37,090 nucleotides of DNA from JAMXLO01 sp041487355 (GTDB lineage: Bacteria; Pseudomonadota; Alphaproteobacteria; Acetobacterales; Acetobacteraceae): contig JBGPND010000026.1 in NCBI GenBank assembly GCA_041487355.1, forward strand, positions 1 through 37,090, given 5' to 3'. This document shows positions 23,070 to 32,072 of this stretch, piece by piece. Within the stretch, counting starts at the first letter, position 1. Each line of letters begins with the position of its first letter. The notes below the pieces were generated by a model. The model was not told where the DNA came from. It did not search any database and saw only the letters and a list, made by a program, of their open reading frames with translations. Position numbers and translations under genes: made by a program.

Positions 23070-26000
23070 GTTGCCGCGGGACTTGCGGCGGCGGATATAC
23101 AGCACGCCACCGAGGCCGATGCTGAGCAGCAGAACCGAGGCCGGTTCCGGAATGTGCTCCACAGCCAACGCCACCAGGTTGTAGCTGTAGGTATTGCCGA
23201 GTCCACCAAAGACGTTGTCCTCGTCGGTCTGGAACGTCAGCAGTCCGGTATATGCCGCAGCAACACCGCCGGCGTTGAAGTCGATCTGGATGAACTCGAC
23301 GCCGCCCTTGCTGATCACACTCGGGACGAGACCTCCCGAGGGGCCCTGGGTTCCCCCGATGGTGAAGTGCGCGCTGGGGTCGCCCGTGATCGCAAACGAT
23401 TCGATCGACAGGTCGGTCAGGAAGTGGTTGCCGCCATTCGCGTCCGTCGTGATGTTTGCGATCCGGAGAAATTCCGCGTAGCTGCCAGTCTTGCCCACGG
23501 TTCCCCAGTCGATCGTGCTGGTCGTACCCGCACCGGCGTTACGTGCCCCCGCCGTGTTGTCGACCGAGTGGAATGAGCTCTTATACACCGGCCCGACCGT
23601 GTGACCGACCAGCGTGGCGTTCACCGTCTGGGTGTTGTTGGTGCTGTCAGAGCTACCGTTGTCGAAGCCGATCGTGACAGCCGCGGATGAGCTGGTCCCG
23701 CGGGGTGTCTGCGACGAGTAAGTATAGTTGTACGTGTTGGACGTCGGCCCAGCGACAACCGAGTTGTCCTGGATGCTGAACGTGTTGGCCGATCCAGACC
23801 AGTTGACACCGGTCGGTCCGCTGATGTTGCCGTTCAGGTTGCTCAGGCTGCTGGGCCCGCCTGTCGCCAGGTTGCCGTCGCCGGTATTGGCCACCGTGAT
23901 GCTCGCGGTGGCGGTGGTGCCACCGACGCGGGCATAGACCGGAGAGACGCTCGACACCTTGTTGACCGGGGCGACGCCCTGGCCGGTGAGTGTCGTCGTC
24001 GCGGCGTCGGAGGCGTTGTTGCCGCTGGCGTTGCCATTGCTGAAGTTCGTCGTGACCGTGCTCGAGTCGGCGCCGCGGATGGTGGGCGCGAACTGGAAGG
24101 TGGCCCCGGTCGACGAAGTATCATTCAGGCTGAGCGGGTTCGGGCTGGGCGAAGGACCGGTGAACTGTGCGCTGCCTGCCGGCCCGCCGACTGCGCCGTT
24201 CAGGTTGCTGACACTGGTCGCGACGCTGGTATCGAGATTGCCGTCGCCCGTGTTGTGCACGGTGAAGGACAGGTTGGCCTTCGTGCCGACCAGCACATAA
24301 CCGGCGGCGGCCGAGGCATCGGTATTCTGCACCGGCGCCACGCCCTGACCGGTAACCGTGACCGTGCTGGTGTGCGACGCGTTCAGGCTGTCGGCGCTGC
24401 CGTTGCTGAAGTTGCCGGTGACAGTCGCCGAGTCGCCGCCACGCCCCGTCGGCGTGAAGATATAGGTCGCGCCGGTCGACGAGGTGTCCTTCAGGCTGAG
24501 CGGATTGGGATCCGGGCTCGGGCCGGCAAACTGCGTGCTGCCGCTCGGTCCGCTGATCGTGCCGTTCAGGTTGCTGACGCTGCCCAGACCGGACTTGTTG
24601 CCGTCACCGGTGTTGTTGACCGTGACCGTCGCCGAGTGGGATGTGCCGACCAGGGTGAACCCGGCACCGCCGCCCGCCGAGCTTTCGACCGGCGCGACAC
24701 CCTGGCCGCTGAGGGCCGTCGTGAGGGTAGTCGCGTTGTTCTTGCCGTCCGGGCTACCGTTGCTGAAGACGTGGTCGACATTGGTCGAGTCAGCGCCGCG
24801 GATCGTCGGCGCAAACACATAGGAGACCGCAGTCGAGGACGTGTCGCCCATGCTGAGCGGATTCGGGTTGGGCGACGGCCCGGAGAACTGCCCGGCCGCC
24901 GGCGAGCCGGCATTGCCATTCAGGTTGCTGACGCTGCCCAGGCCAGACTTGTTGCCGTCGCCGCTGTTGGTGATGGTGATGGCCATGCCGGCCGACGAAC
25001 CAACCAGCACAAAGCCGGCGCCGGCTGACTTGTCGGCATTGGCGATCGGCGCGACGCCGGTGCCGGCGATCGCGACGGTGTTGGTATGGCTGGCGTTGCC
25101 ACCAGTAGCATCGCCATTGCTGAAGTTGCCGGTCACCGTTGCCGAGTCCGCACCGCGCACCGTCGGGGCGAACACGTAGTTCGCGTTGACGGACGACGTG
25201 TCCTTCAGGCTGAGCGGGTTCGGATTCGGGCTCGGGCCGGAGAACTGCGTGCTGCCGCTCGGACCGCTGATCGTGCCGTTCAGGTTGCTGACGCTGCCAA
25301 GGCCGGACAGGTTGCCGTCACCCGTGTTGTTGACCGCGACACCGGTGCCGACCGACTTGCCGACCAGCACGAAGCCGGCGTCGCTGCCCGACATGCTCTC
25401 GACCGGCGCCACGCCCTGGCCGGACAGAGCCGTGGTCACGGTTCCGGAGAGATTCTTGCCGTCCGTGCTGCCGTTGCTGAACGTGGTGACGATCGGCGTT
25501 GAGGACGAGCCGCGCGTGGTCGGGTTGAACGCGTAGCTGGTGCTCTGTGTGGTCCCGTCGTTCAGGCTGAGGCCGCCGCCGCCGCCAACGAACACGGAGC
25601 TGCCGGACGCACCGACGACCCCGTTCAGGTTGCTGACGGCCTTGGAGACGCTGGTGTCCAGGTTGCCGTTGCCGCTGTTCAGGACGTTGATCGTCGCGGT
25701 GCCGGTCTGCACGCCGACCAGCGCATAGCCGACCTGCCCGGTGCCCGGCGTGCTGCCAGCGTTGCCGCTGTTCGACACGCTGAGGTTCTGGATCGGCGCC
25801 ACACCGGTGCCGCTGATAGTGGCATTGGTGCTGTGGCTGGCGTTGCCGCCAGTCGAGTCGCCGTTGCTGAAGTTGGCGCTGACGGAGGTGGAGGATGCGC
25901 CAATCTGCGTCGGCGTGAAGACATAATTGAACGCGGCGCTGGAGGTGTCGCCGATGCTGACCGGGTTCGGCCCGCCGCTGAAGAAGCCGCTCCCGCTGCC

Positions 26001-27410
26001 GAGCGTGCCGTTCAGGTTGCTGATGCTGCCGGGCAGACCGGACTTGTTGCCGTCACCCGTGTTGCTGACGGTGACCGCCGCCGTCTTCGAATTGTTGTTC
26101 ACCAGGGTGAACCCGGCGTTACCGCCGGTGACACCGGCATCGACCGGCGCCACCGCGACGCCGCTGATCGTGCTGGTGACCGTCTCGGACTGGTTCTTGC
26201 CGGTGTTGGCGCCCTGGCTGCTGCCGTTGCTGAACGCCGAGGTCACCGTGAGGCTCTGGGTGGCGCCGCCGCTGCGGGTGGTGGGCGCGTAGACATAGGT
26301 GAAGGCAGACGAGGTGGTCGGCGTGCCCACCAGATTCGAATCGTTCAGGCTGACGCTCTTGCCGGCGGTCCCGCTGAAGGGAGACGCCGGGGTGACGCTG
26401 ACGGTGCCGTTCAGGTTGCTGACGCTGGTCGGCTGCTTGGTATCCTTGTTGCCGTCGCCGGTGTTGCTCACCATCACGGTGGCACTGGAGGTTTGCCCGA
26501 CCAGGATGTTGCCCAGATTGCCGGTGTTGGCCACGCCGCCGCCCGAACCCGCCGCGTTGGTCACCGCGACCGATTCCAGCGGCGCGACGCCGGTGCCGGT
26601 GATGGTGGGCGCTACGGTATTGGAGGCATTCCCACCAGTGGGATCGCCGTTGCTGAAGTTCGCGGTGACCGAGGTCGAGGTGGCGCCGCGGATGGTCGGC
26701 TGGAAGGCATAGGTAAAGGTCTGCGACCCCGAGTCCGCCAACCCGGTACCGCCGCCGAGCGTGCCACCGCTGCCGGAGAAAATGCCGCTCGATGACGCAA
26801 CGCTGCCGTTCAGGTTGCTCGTCGAGCTCGCCCCACCGGTCGCCAGGTTGCCGTGACCGGTATTCTTCACCGTCACCGTGGTGCTCTGCGACGTCCCGAC
26901 CAGCACGTTACCCGCGTCACCGTTCGTCGTGCTCTCGATCGGAGCGACGGTGGTACCCTTCAGGGTGACGGTCGAGGTCTGCGAGGTGCCCGGTACCGTG
27001 TTGTTGCTCACCTGCACCTGGAAGGTGCCGGTCGCCGCGGCGCTCTGGCCAGTCGAGCCGGCGGACGCCTCCCCGGTGAAGTTATAAGCGTTGCTGGTGA
27101 CGGTGGCCGGCGGATTGATGCTAGCGGACAACAGAGCGCCCGAGTACGGGGGATTTGATTTCCCCTTCGTGAAGGTCACGGTGAAACTCAGGGTGTTGGC
27201 CGACACGTAGGTCGCGGTCACCGTATCACTCTGCGAGCTCGCGGTGCCTGGCAAGGCAAAGAAGGTCATCGTGCAGGACGACGTGCCGCCCGTGTTGGAG
27301 CAGGTCCCGGCGGTGTCCGACAGGTTGACCAGTGGTCCAGCCATGGCGGGACCAGCTTCGAATGCCAGTAGCGCAACCAGCGAGGTCGCGGATACCAATG
27401 ACGCCTTCAT
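23046..27410 (-). CDS. Large PEP-CTERM protein with nine choice-of-anchor-like repeats
   Basis: This 1454-residue secreted protein has a signal peptide (MKASLVSATSLVALLAFEAG, cleavage near AMA-G) and about nine immunoglobulin-like units of 115-133 residues, each marked by NTGDGN, SNLNG, a FxPTxRG strand and FSNG. This fits choice-of-anchor D type beta-sandwich domains. A non-repeat domain with TDLSIESFAITGD follows, then the sorting signal IPEPASVLLL, a hydrophobic helix and IRRRK. The tail after the basic cluster (SRGNGSGSTTP) is longer than usual. It is a predicted substrate of the exosortase A encoded about 6 kb away, and probably forms a long surface or matrix-attached fibre. A near-consensus sigma-54 promoter lies about 110 bases upstream of the ATG at 27410. 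Confidence 0.92.
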   Translation of the reverse strand: MKASLVSATSLVALLAFEAGPAMAGPLVNLSDTAGTCSNTGGTSSCTMTFFALPGTASSQSDTVTATYVSANTLSFTVTFTKGKSNPPYSGALLSASINPPATVTSNAYNFTGEASAGSTGQSAAATGTFQVQVSNNTVPGTSQTSTVTLKGTTVAPIESTTNGDAGNVLVGTSQSTTVTVKNTGHGNLATGGASSTSNLNGSVASSSGIFSGSGGTLGGGTGLADSGSQTFTYAFQPTIRGATSTSVTANFSNGDPTGGNASNTVAPTITGTGVAPLESVAVTNAAGSGGGVANTGNLGNILVGQTSSATVMVSNTGDGNKDTKQPTSVSNLNGTVSVTPASPFSGTAGKSVSLNDSNLVGTPTTSSAFTYVYAPTTRSGGATQSLTVTSAFSNGSSQGANTGKNQSETVTSTISGVAVAPVDAGVTGGNAGFTLVNNNSKTAAVTVSNTGDGNKSGLPGSISNLNGTLGSGSGFFSGGPNPVSIGDTSSAAFNYVFTPTQIGASSTSVSANFSNGDSTGGNASHSTNATISGTGVAPIQNLSVSNSGNAGSTPGTGQVGYALVGVQTGTATINVLNSGNGNLDTSVSKAVSNLNGVVGASGSSVFVGGGGGLSLNDGTTQSTSYAFNPTTRGSSSTPIVTTFSNGSTDGKNLSGTVTTALSGQGVAPVESMSGSDAGFVLVGKSVGTGVAVNNTGDGNLSGLGSVSNLNGTISGPSGSTQFSGPSPNPNPLSLKDTSSVNANYVFAPTVRGADSATVTGNFSNGDATGGNASHTNTVAIAGTGVAPIANADKSAGAGFVLVGSSAGMAITITNSGDGNKSGLGSVSNLNGNAGSPAAGQFSGPSPNPNPLSMGDTSSTAVSYVFAPTIRGADSTNVDHVFSNGSPDGKNNATTLTTALSGQGVAPVESSAGGGAGFTLVGTSHSATVTVNNTGDGNKSGLGSVSNLNGTISGPSGSTQFAGPSPDPNPLSLKDTSSTGATYIFTPTGRGGDSATVTGNFSNGSADSLNASHTSTVTVTGQGVAPVQNTDASAAAGYVLVGTKANLSFTVHNTGDGNLDTSVATSVSNLNGAVGGPAGSAQFTGPSPSPNPLSLNDTSSTGATFQFAPTIRGADSSTVTTNFSNGNASGNNASDAATTTLTGQGVAPVNKVSSVSPVYARVGGTTATASITVANTGDGNLATGGPSSLSNLNGNISGPTGVNWSGSANTFSIQDNSVVAGPTSNTYNYTYSSQTPRGTSSSAAVTIGFDNGSSDSTNNTQTVNATLVGHTVGPVYKSSFHSVDNTAGARNAGAGTTSTIDWGTVGKTGSYAEFLRIANITTDANGGNHFLTDLSIESFAITGDPSAHFTIGGTQGPSGGLVPSVISKGGVEFIQIDFNAGGVAAAYTGLLTFQTDEDNVFGGLGNTYSYNLVALAVEHIPEPASVLLLSIGLGGVLYIRRRKSRGNGSGSTTP
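23832..26815 (-). repeat. Nine in-frame repeats of 345-399 bp in the large PEP-CTERM gene
   Basis: The block encoding SNLNG (read on the + strand as TTCAGGTTGCT) occurs at 23832, 24198, 24564, 24918, 25278, 25623, 26010, 26409 and 26808. The spacings are 366, 366, 354, 360, 345, 387, 399 and 399 bases, all multiples of three. The unit pairs near 24550 and 25264 are nearly identical over several tens of bases, suggesting recent duplication of a two-unit block. Confidence 0.88.
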
Positions 27411-27517
27411 CGCTTCGCCCCGTCTCTGTCGTTTCTAGAATGCAACATCAAACCATCATCCGGCAAGCCAGACTTAGCCGCTCACGGTGCCACCGCACCC
27501 TGAGCCGATGGAGAAGA

Positions 27518-27534
27518 TGCAGGTTTTGTGCCAG
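27518..27534 (-). promoter_or_regulatory. Sigma-54 (RpoN) -24/-12 promoter of the large PEP-CTERM gene
   Basis: On the minus strand the sequence reads CTGGCACAAAACCTGCA. The -24 element TGGCAC is at 27533-27528, and after five bases the -12 element CTGCA is at 27522-27518. It differs from the fixed consensus at the G after TGGCAC and the first T of TTGC; the essential GG and GC pairs are at the right spacing. Transcription should begin near 27508, about 98 bases before the ATG at 27410. Confidence 0.75.
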
Positions 27535-27631
27535 GAATGAAACCTATTCGATTCCAAAGGTTTGGAAGCCAGTCTCCCGACCATAAAGAGGAAAGTGTAA
27601 AGTCTGCCGACTCAGCCCTGTCACGCCGTTA

Positions 27632-28762
27632 TCACGGTGGCCCTGGCCGCAGATCGTCGCCTTCCCCAACCGCCGTGGTCCGGATCAGCTCGCGGAGCCG
27701 GTCAATGCCTCGCCGCACCGACCAGCCGGCGCCGATCTCGGCCCAGTGCAGCAATGTTTCGGCGTTCGCCAGGCTGCGCTTGTAGCGGTCCTCGCCGGCC
27801 AGGAAATCGTAGCTGTCGATCCCGCGCGCCGCGGCATCCCGGATCGCCTGATGATGGCAGGTCAGGCCAGGCTTCTGATGCTTTCCGGCGCCCGCGTAGT
27901 CGAAGCCGCTCTGGTAGGCCAGGACACCGCCGCGGAACTCGAAATTGTAAAGATATCCGATAGTTGGCCCGCCGGCGGCGATTCGCAGCAGGGCGACCTC
28001 CCCGCGCGGCAGGCCACGCTCGATCAGCGCCCGGTGGAACCGCACGAGATGCGGGTTGGCGAAGGCGCCGGGCCGGCCGCGCCGGATCCAGCTCGCCTGG
28101 TGCAGCGCCGCCAGGGCGTCGAGAAACCCGAGGGCTTCGCCGCACGACCCGGCCCGCCGCACCGAAAGCTCGCCCGAGGCCGCGTAGGAGCGGTCGGAAC
28201 GGCGAAGCTGGTAGCGCGCGTTGCCGCTCAGCGCGTCCAGATAGCACCGCCCCGCCTGGCGCAAACCGGCGACGTCGACATACGGAGCGCCCAGGCAGCG
28301 GCGAACCCAGAGCCTGCCGCCGGCAGCCTCGGCCGCGCCCAGAGTCGCCGCGTCGATCCCGCTCAGCACCACACGCCGGCCCCGCCACGGGCGACGGCCA
28401 CCGATCGGCGCGAACCGCGCGGCGCGCAGGCAGTCGGCCAGCAGCCCGGGCGCTGTCCCCGCCTCCGCCAGCACGCCGTTCCACTCGATGAAGACCGCAT
28501 CGAGCGCCGCCGCGCCGCTTTCGCCGAGCCAGAGTACCTGGCGCCCGGTGCGGCTGCGCCGGCGGTTGAACAGCGCCATCGCCACCACCCGGCCGTCCCG
28601 TGTGGCCTCCAGCAGCACCGGGTCGGTGAAACGCTCCTCGGCCAGACAGCCCGTCCAGGTCCAGCTCTGGAAAAACGAACAGTCGGCCCGGGCTTCCAGC
28701 TCGCGCCAGCGCTCCCCCAGAGCGGCCCAATCGGTCACTCGGGACAGCGAGATCGCGGTCAT
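27632..28762 (-). CDS. FemAB/GNAT_6-type acyltransferase (CelD/BcsL-like)
   Basis: This 376-residue protein is of the BioF2-like GNAT_6 family, like the one at 14919. Visible blocks are SFFQSWTWTGCLAEE at the N-terminus, SGNARYQLRRSDR in the centre, and IAAGGPTIGYLYNFEF followed by SYDFLAGEDRYKRSLA in the acceptor half. It probably modifies a sugar or lipid-linked precursor. Its ATG overlaps the stop of the upstream glycosyltransferase gene (ATGA), and that gene is in turn coupled to the fusion gene, so three genes form one operon. The stop is 98 bases before the sigma-54 promoter of the PEP-CTERM gene downstream. Confidence 0.82.
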   Translation of the reverse strand: MTAISLSRVTDWAALGERWRELEARADCSFFQSWTWTGCLAEERFTDPVLLEATRDGRVVAMALFNRRRSRTGRQVLWLGESGAAALDAVFIEWNGVLAEAGTAPGLLADCLRAARFAPIGGRRPWRGRRVVLSGIDAATLGAAEAAGGRLWVRRCLGAPYVDVAGLRQAGRCYLDALSGNARYQLRRSDRSYAASGELSVRRAGSCGEALGFLDALAALHQASWIRRGRPGAFANPHLVRFHRALIERGLPRGEVALLRIAAGGPTIGYLYNFEFRGGVLAYQSGFDYAGAGKHQKPGLTCHHQAIRDAAARGIDSYDFLAGEDRYKRSLANAETLLHWAEIGAGWSVRRGIDRLRELIRTTAVGEGDDLRPGPP

Positions 28763-29865
28763 GCCGCCGCTGGCGCCGCGAGCCCGTCGAACAGGGCACC
28801 GTAGGCCGCGATCATCGCCGCCTGACCGAACTCCGCCTCGGCCTTGGCCCGGTTGGCGGCTCCCAACCGGGCGCGCAATCCCGGGTCGCGTGCCAGCACC
28901 TCGATCGCGCGGGCCAGCGCCGCCTCGTCCAGGCGGGTCACGAACTCCCGGTTCTCCGCCGCAACCATCGCGCCGACGTCGCCGACGTCGGTGGCGGCGA
29001 TGGGCAGGGAGGCGGCCATCGCCTCGATCACCGACAGCGGCATCTGCTCGGTATCCGAGGAGAGCGCGAAGATGTCGAACTCCCGGTAGAGCGCCGATGG
29101 GTCGTCGATATGCCCGGTGAACCGAACGCGCGCGTCGAGGCCGAGCTCAACGACGAACCGCTCGAGCGTCGCGCGCTCCGGGCCGTCGCCGACGATGACG
29201 AGACGCGCCGGCAGGAGGTCCGCCACGAGGCGGAAGGCGCGCAACAGGCGCGGCAGGTTCTTCTCCGCCCGCAACGCCGCCACCGTGCCGATCACCGGGC
29301 CGTCGACCGCTGCGGCGGGCCTGCCGCCGGCGACGAACCTGGCGAGATCGATACCGTTCGGCACGTAGCGCACACGGCGCGGATCCAGCCGCCAGACCTC
29401 GGTGGCGATCCGCCAGAGGGTGCGCGAGGGCAGCACCACCATGCTGCGGGCCAGGACGAGCCGTCGCGTCAGCACCCGGCGGCGGAGCTGTCCCGCGCGC
29501 TCCTCCGGGCCGAACCCATCCTCGACGTGGATGTGCCGGGCAAGCCGGGGAACGTTGGCCATCGCCCACTCGATCGAGCCCCAGTTGTAGGTCACCAGCG
29601 CGTCCGGAGCGAAGCCACGCAACAGACGGCGGAAGCGGCGGACATTGCCGAGCGTGGCTCCCTTCGCCGCGGCGATGTGCTCGCAACGCACGTCCAGTTC
29701 CGGCACGAGGCGCTTCGAACAGGCATAATCCTCGTCCATCGCCACCACGATGTGCCGGTAGCGGCGGCCGAACTGATTGGCGAGCGCGGCGAAGCGCATC
29801 TGCGGCCCGCCCACCGCGAAGGTCGCGAACACGTGCAGCAGCAGCGGCGGCGGTGGCAAATCCAT
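28759..29865 (-). CDS. Glycosyltransferase family 4 protein
   Basis: This 368-residue GT-B enzyme probably adds a sugar in exopolysaccharide assembly. The N-terminal half has FATFAVGGPQMRFAALANQ, typical of transferases in surface-polysaccharide loci. The C-terminal half has YVPNGIDLARF, VIGTVAALRAEKNLPRLLRAF, VIVGDGPERATLE and SDTEQMPLSVIEAMAASLP with the retaining-GT ExxE-like region. The start could be the ATG at 29865 or the adjacent GTG at 29868, directly after the upstream TGA. It is in a coupled operon with the fusion gene before it and the GNAT gene after it. Confidence 0.88.
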   Translation of the reverse strand: MDLPPPPLLLHVFATFAVGGPQMRFAALANQFGRRYRHIVVAMDEDYACSKRLVPELDVRCEHIAAAKGATLGNVRRFRRLLRGFAPDALVTYNWGSIEWAMANVPRLARHIHVEDGFGPEERAGQLRRRVLTRRLVLARSMVVLPSRTLWRIATEVWRLDPRRVRYVPNGIDLARFVAGGRPAAAVDGPVIGTVAALRAEKNLPRLLRAFRLVADLLPARLVIVGDGPERATLERFVVELGLDARVRFTGHIDDPSALYREFDIFALSSDTEQMPLSVIEAMAASLPIAATDVGDVGAMVAAENREFVTRLDEAALARAIEVLARDPGLRARLGAANRAKAEAEFGQAAMIAAYGALFDGLAAPAAA

Positions 29866-29868
29866 CAC

Positions 29869-31968
29869 TCAGCCCGCATGCACCAGGATGGCGCGCTGGC
29901 GGAACAGGGAAGGATCGGCGACCGGCTGCCAGCCGAGGTCACGCTTGGCATCGCCGCAATCGAAGGTCGCTGCCATGCCGCGCGACAGCAGATCGCGTCT
30001 GCTCGGTAGCGGGGCGGCGCGGCCGGTCGCACGCTTGACCAGCCATTTGCCGCATTCCCTTAGCCACAGCATGTTCACCGATTGCGGATGGAACCGCAGC
30101 GGCCGCTCCATCGCCTGGCTTAGAGCGGCGATATAGTCCCGCGCGCTCCACCGTACGTCGCCCACCAGATTGTAACAGCGACCCTCGACACCATCGGTGC
30201 GGCAGGCAAGCGCGATCGCGTCCGCCACGTCCTCCACCAGGACGAATGGCAGCGGATTGCGCCCGGCGTTCCAGCCGATGCAATGCTGCTCGTTGTTGTA
30301 GAAGCCCAGCCCGGTGTGAAACGGCAGCCCGCCTTCGCCGACGACGACACCCGGACGCAGGATGCAGACGGGGAGCCCGTCGCTCGCGTGCATTGCCAGC
30401 AGCAGGCGATCGCCCATCGCCTTCGCGCGCGCGTAGTCGGCACGTTGGTCAGCCTCGGGATCCGGCGGCGTCGCGCCGGTGACTTGTGCCGCCTGCGGAC
30501 CGAGATAAAGCGAGGCGATCGATCCGACATGAATGAGCCGCCGCACGCCGCGCGCGAGGCACGTCCTGGCGATGGTTTCGGCGCTCCCCACCATGGCATC
30601 GCAGATTTCGTCCCAAGAACCGTTGCCGCCGCCATGCGCCAGGTTGACCACAATCGGCGCGCCGCCGATCGCGGCGGCCACTGCCTCGGCATCGCGTGCG
30701 TCGCCGGCATGCAGGGTGACAGCCGCATCCTGAAAGACCTCAGGCAGATTGCGGATGGAGCGAGCCATCACCGAGACGCGCGCACCCTGCGCGACGAAAC
30801 GGCGGACGACATGCGTGCCGATGAAGCCGGTGCCGCCCAGGATGGCGACGTCACAGGCGGCGTCGGTCGAAGCCGTTCGCACCGCCGGTGACGGGAAACG
30901 CGTTGCTGGAAATGCACGATCGCCGATCCGCTCGCAGGCATCGACCAGCATCGCACCGAACCGGCCATCGAGTGGCGGCGCGCTGCCGGCATCCAGCGCA
31001 GCATGAAACGCGGCGATGCTCGCCCGCATGCTCTCGAAGAAGGCATCGCTGCGGCCCGTGAGGCGCAAGGTCGCTGCTGCGTGTTCCGCCATGTTGCGGC
31101 AGCTCTCAGCGAATATCGCACCGGCGCTCCGTGCGCCCGAGGCAAGCCCATCCACCGCATCCAGCCATCGCGTCCGCCGATAGGTGAACAGGCGGTTTGC
31201 CAGAATATCGGCAACCAGCACGCCGTCATCGCACACCGCGGTCACCTGCCAGAACGGGAAGGCCTGGCCGACGGCGAAGCGAAGCTGCGCCGGCAATTCC
31301 GCGCAGGCGAGCGACACATCCAGGCTGCCATGGAAGGCAACGCCAGGCGCGATCTGCATCGCCGGTCCGGCCAGGACCGCGACCTCACCGATCGTCCCGG
31401 CAAGTGCGGCAAGCTGCGACAGCGGATGCACCGCCTGCTCGAGCAGGATGTTGACCGGGGCGCGGAACATCCAGTGGCCGAACTGCCGTGCCGCGAGCTG
31501 CCTAAGCGGAACGTTGTAGATGCAGCCTATGAAGTTCGGCCGACCGAGGGCATGTGACTCGATCAGGCGCCGCAGCCGCGCGAAGGCAGGATGATGCACG
31601 AAATTCTGGTTGACGCCGAGCGGCGTGCCAGTCCGCTCGGCTGCCTCGAGCAGTGCCGCGCAGGCCTCACCGCTCGCGGCGAACGGCTTTTCCACGAGCA
31701 CCGGCCTGCCGGCCTCGATCAGCGGCAACGCGATGTCGCGATGCAGGTCCGGCGGCACCAGCACATGTGCGCAATCGAACGCATCGGCATCGAGGGCTTC
31801 GCGGACCGATGCGAACACGTGCTCCGCGCCACAGGCACGCGCCAGGCTCTCGGCCGCGGCGACAGCGGGATCGACGATGGCGGTGACCCGCGTGGCAGCG
31901 ATCGATTGCAACGCCTCGGCATGGACACGAGAGATGAAACCGGCGCCGATCAGGGCGATGCGCCTCAC
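29869..31968 (-). CDS. Fusion of Gfo/Idh/MocA oxidoreductase and SDR sugar epimerase
   Basis: This 699-residue protein is made of two complete NAD(P)-binding enzymes. Residues 1-350 are a Gfo/Idh/MocA oxidoreductase, with Rossmann motif GAGFIS (8-13), the EKP motif at 93-95 (VLVEKPFA) and a C-terminal substrate domain. Residues about 372-699 are an extended SDR epimerase/dehydratase, with GGTGFIGTH (378-386), the Tyr512-x3-Lys516 pair (YARAK) and later LPFVLVEDVADAI. A fusion implies two successive steps on one sugar nucleotide or cyclitol. Such pairs usually occur as separate genes. It diverges from the beta-helix gene and leads the operon with GT4 and GNAT genes. No frameshift is needed to read it as one frame. 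Confidence 0.88.
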   Translation of the reverse strand: MRRIALIGAGFISRVHAEALQSIAATRVTAIVDPAVAAAESLARACGAEHVFASVREALDADAFDCAHVLVPPDLHRDIALPLIEAGRPVLVEKPFAASGEACAALLEAAERTGTPLGVNQNFVHHPAFARLRRLIESHALGRPNFIGCIYNVPLRQLAARQFGHWMFRAPVNILLEQAVHPLSQLAALAGTIGEVAVLAGPAMQIAPGVAFHGSLDVSLACAELPAQLRFAVGQAFPFWQVTAVCDDGVLVADILANRLFTYRRTRWLDAVDGLASGARSAGAIFAESCRNMAEHAAATLRLTGRSDAFFESMRASIAAFHAALDAGSAPPLDGRFGAMLVDACERIGDRAFPATRFPSPAVRTASTDAACDVAILGGTGFIGTHVVRRFVAQGARVSVMARSIRNLPEVFQDAAVTLHAGDARDAEAVAAAIGGAPIVVNLAHGGGNGSWDEICDAMVGSAETIARTCLARGVRRLIHVGSIASLYLGPQAAQVTGATPPDPEADQRADYARAKAMGDRLLLAMHASDGLPVCILRPGVVVGEGGLPFHTGLGFYNNEQHCIGWNAGRNPLPFVLVEDVADAIALACRTDGVEGRCYNLVGDVRWSARDYIAALSQAMERPLRFHPQSVNMLWLRECGKWLVKRATGRAAPLPSRRDLLSRGMAATFDCGDAKRDLGWQPVADPSLFRQRAILVHAG

Positions 31969-32072
31969 CGCGATCTGTCTCCGTCTGCGGGGCTTCGATG
32001 CTGAACCCCTTTTGCCGCCGGGATGGTTTCGATGTAAAGGCGCCGGGCTTCCTCCCTGGACCGGTGACCTTC

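Noticed and set aside
21052..26795. Long + strand open frames opposite the Hint and large PEP-CTERM genes (for example 21052-21672, 21955-22794, 24255-25028, 25833-26795)
   Set aside because: They are antisense shadows of repetitive GC-rich coding DNA. Their translations are Arg/Ala/Val-rich with no domain, and no ribosome-binding site was seen.
27540..27563. Inverted repeat AAACCT-N12-AGGTTT just upstream of the second sigma-54 promoter
   Set aside because: Its centre would be near -43, too close for a usual RpoN activator site, and nothing similar lies at the first promoter.
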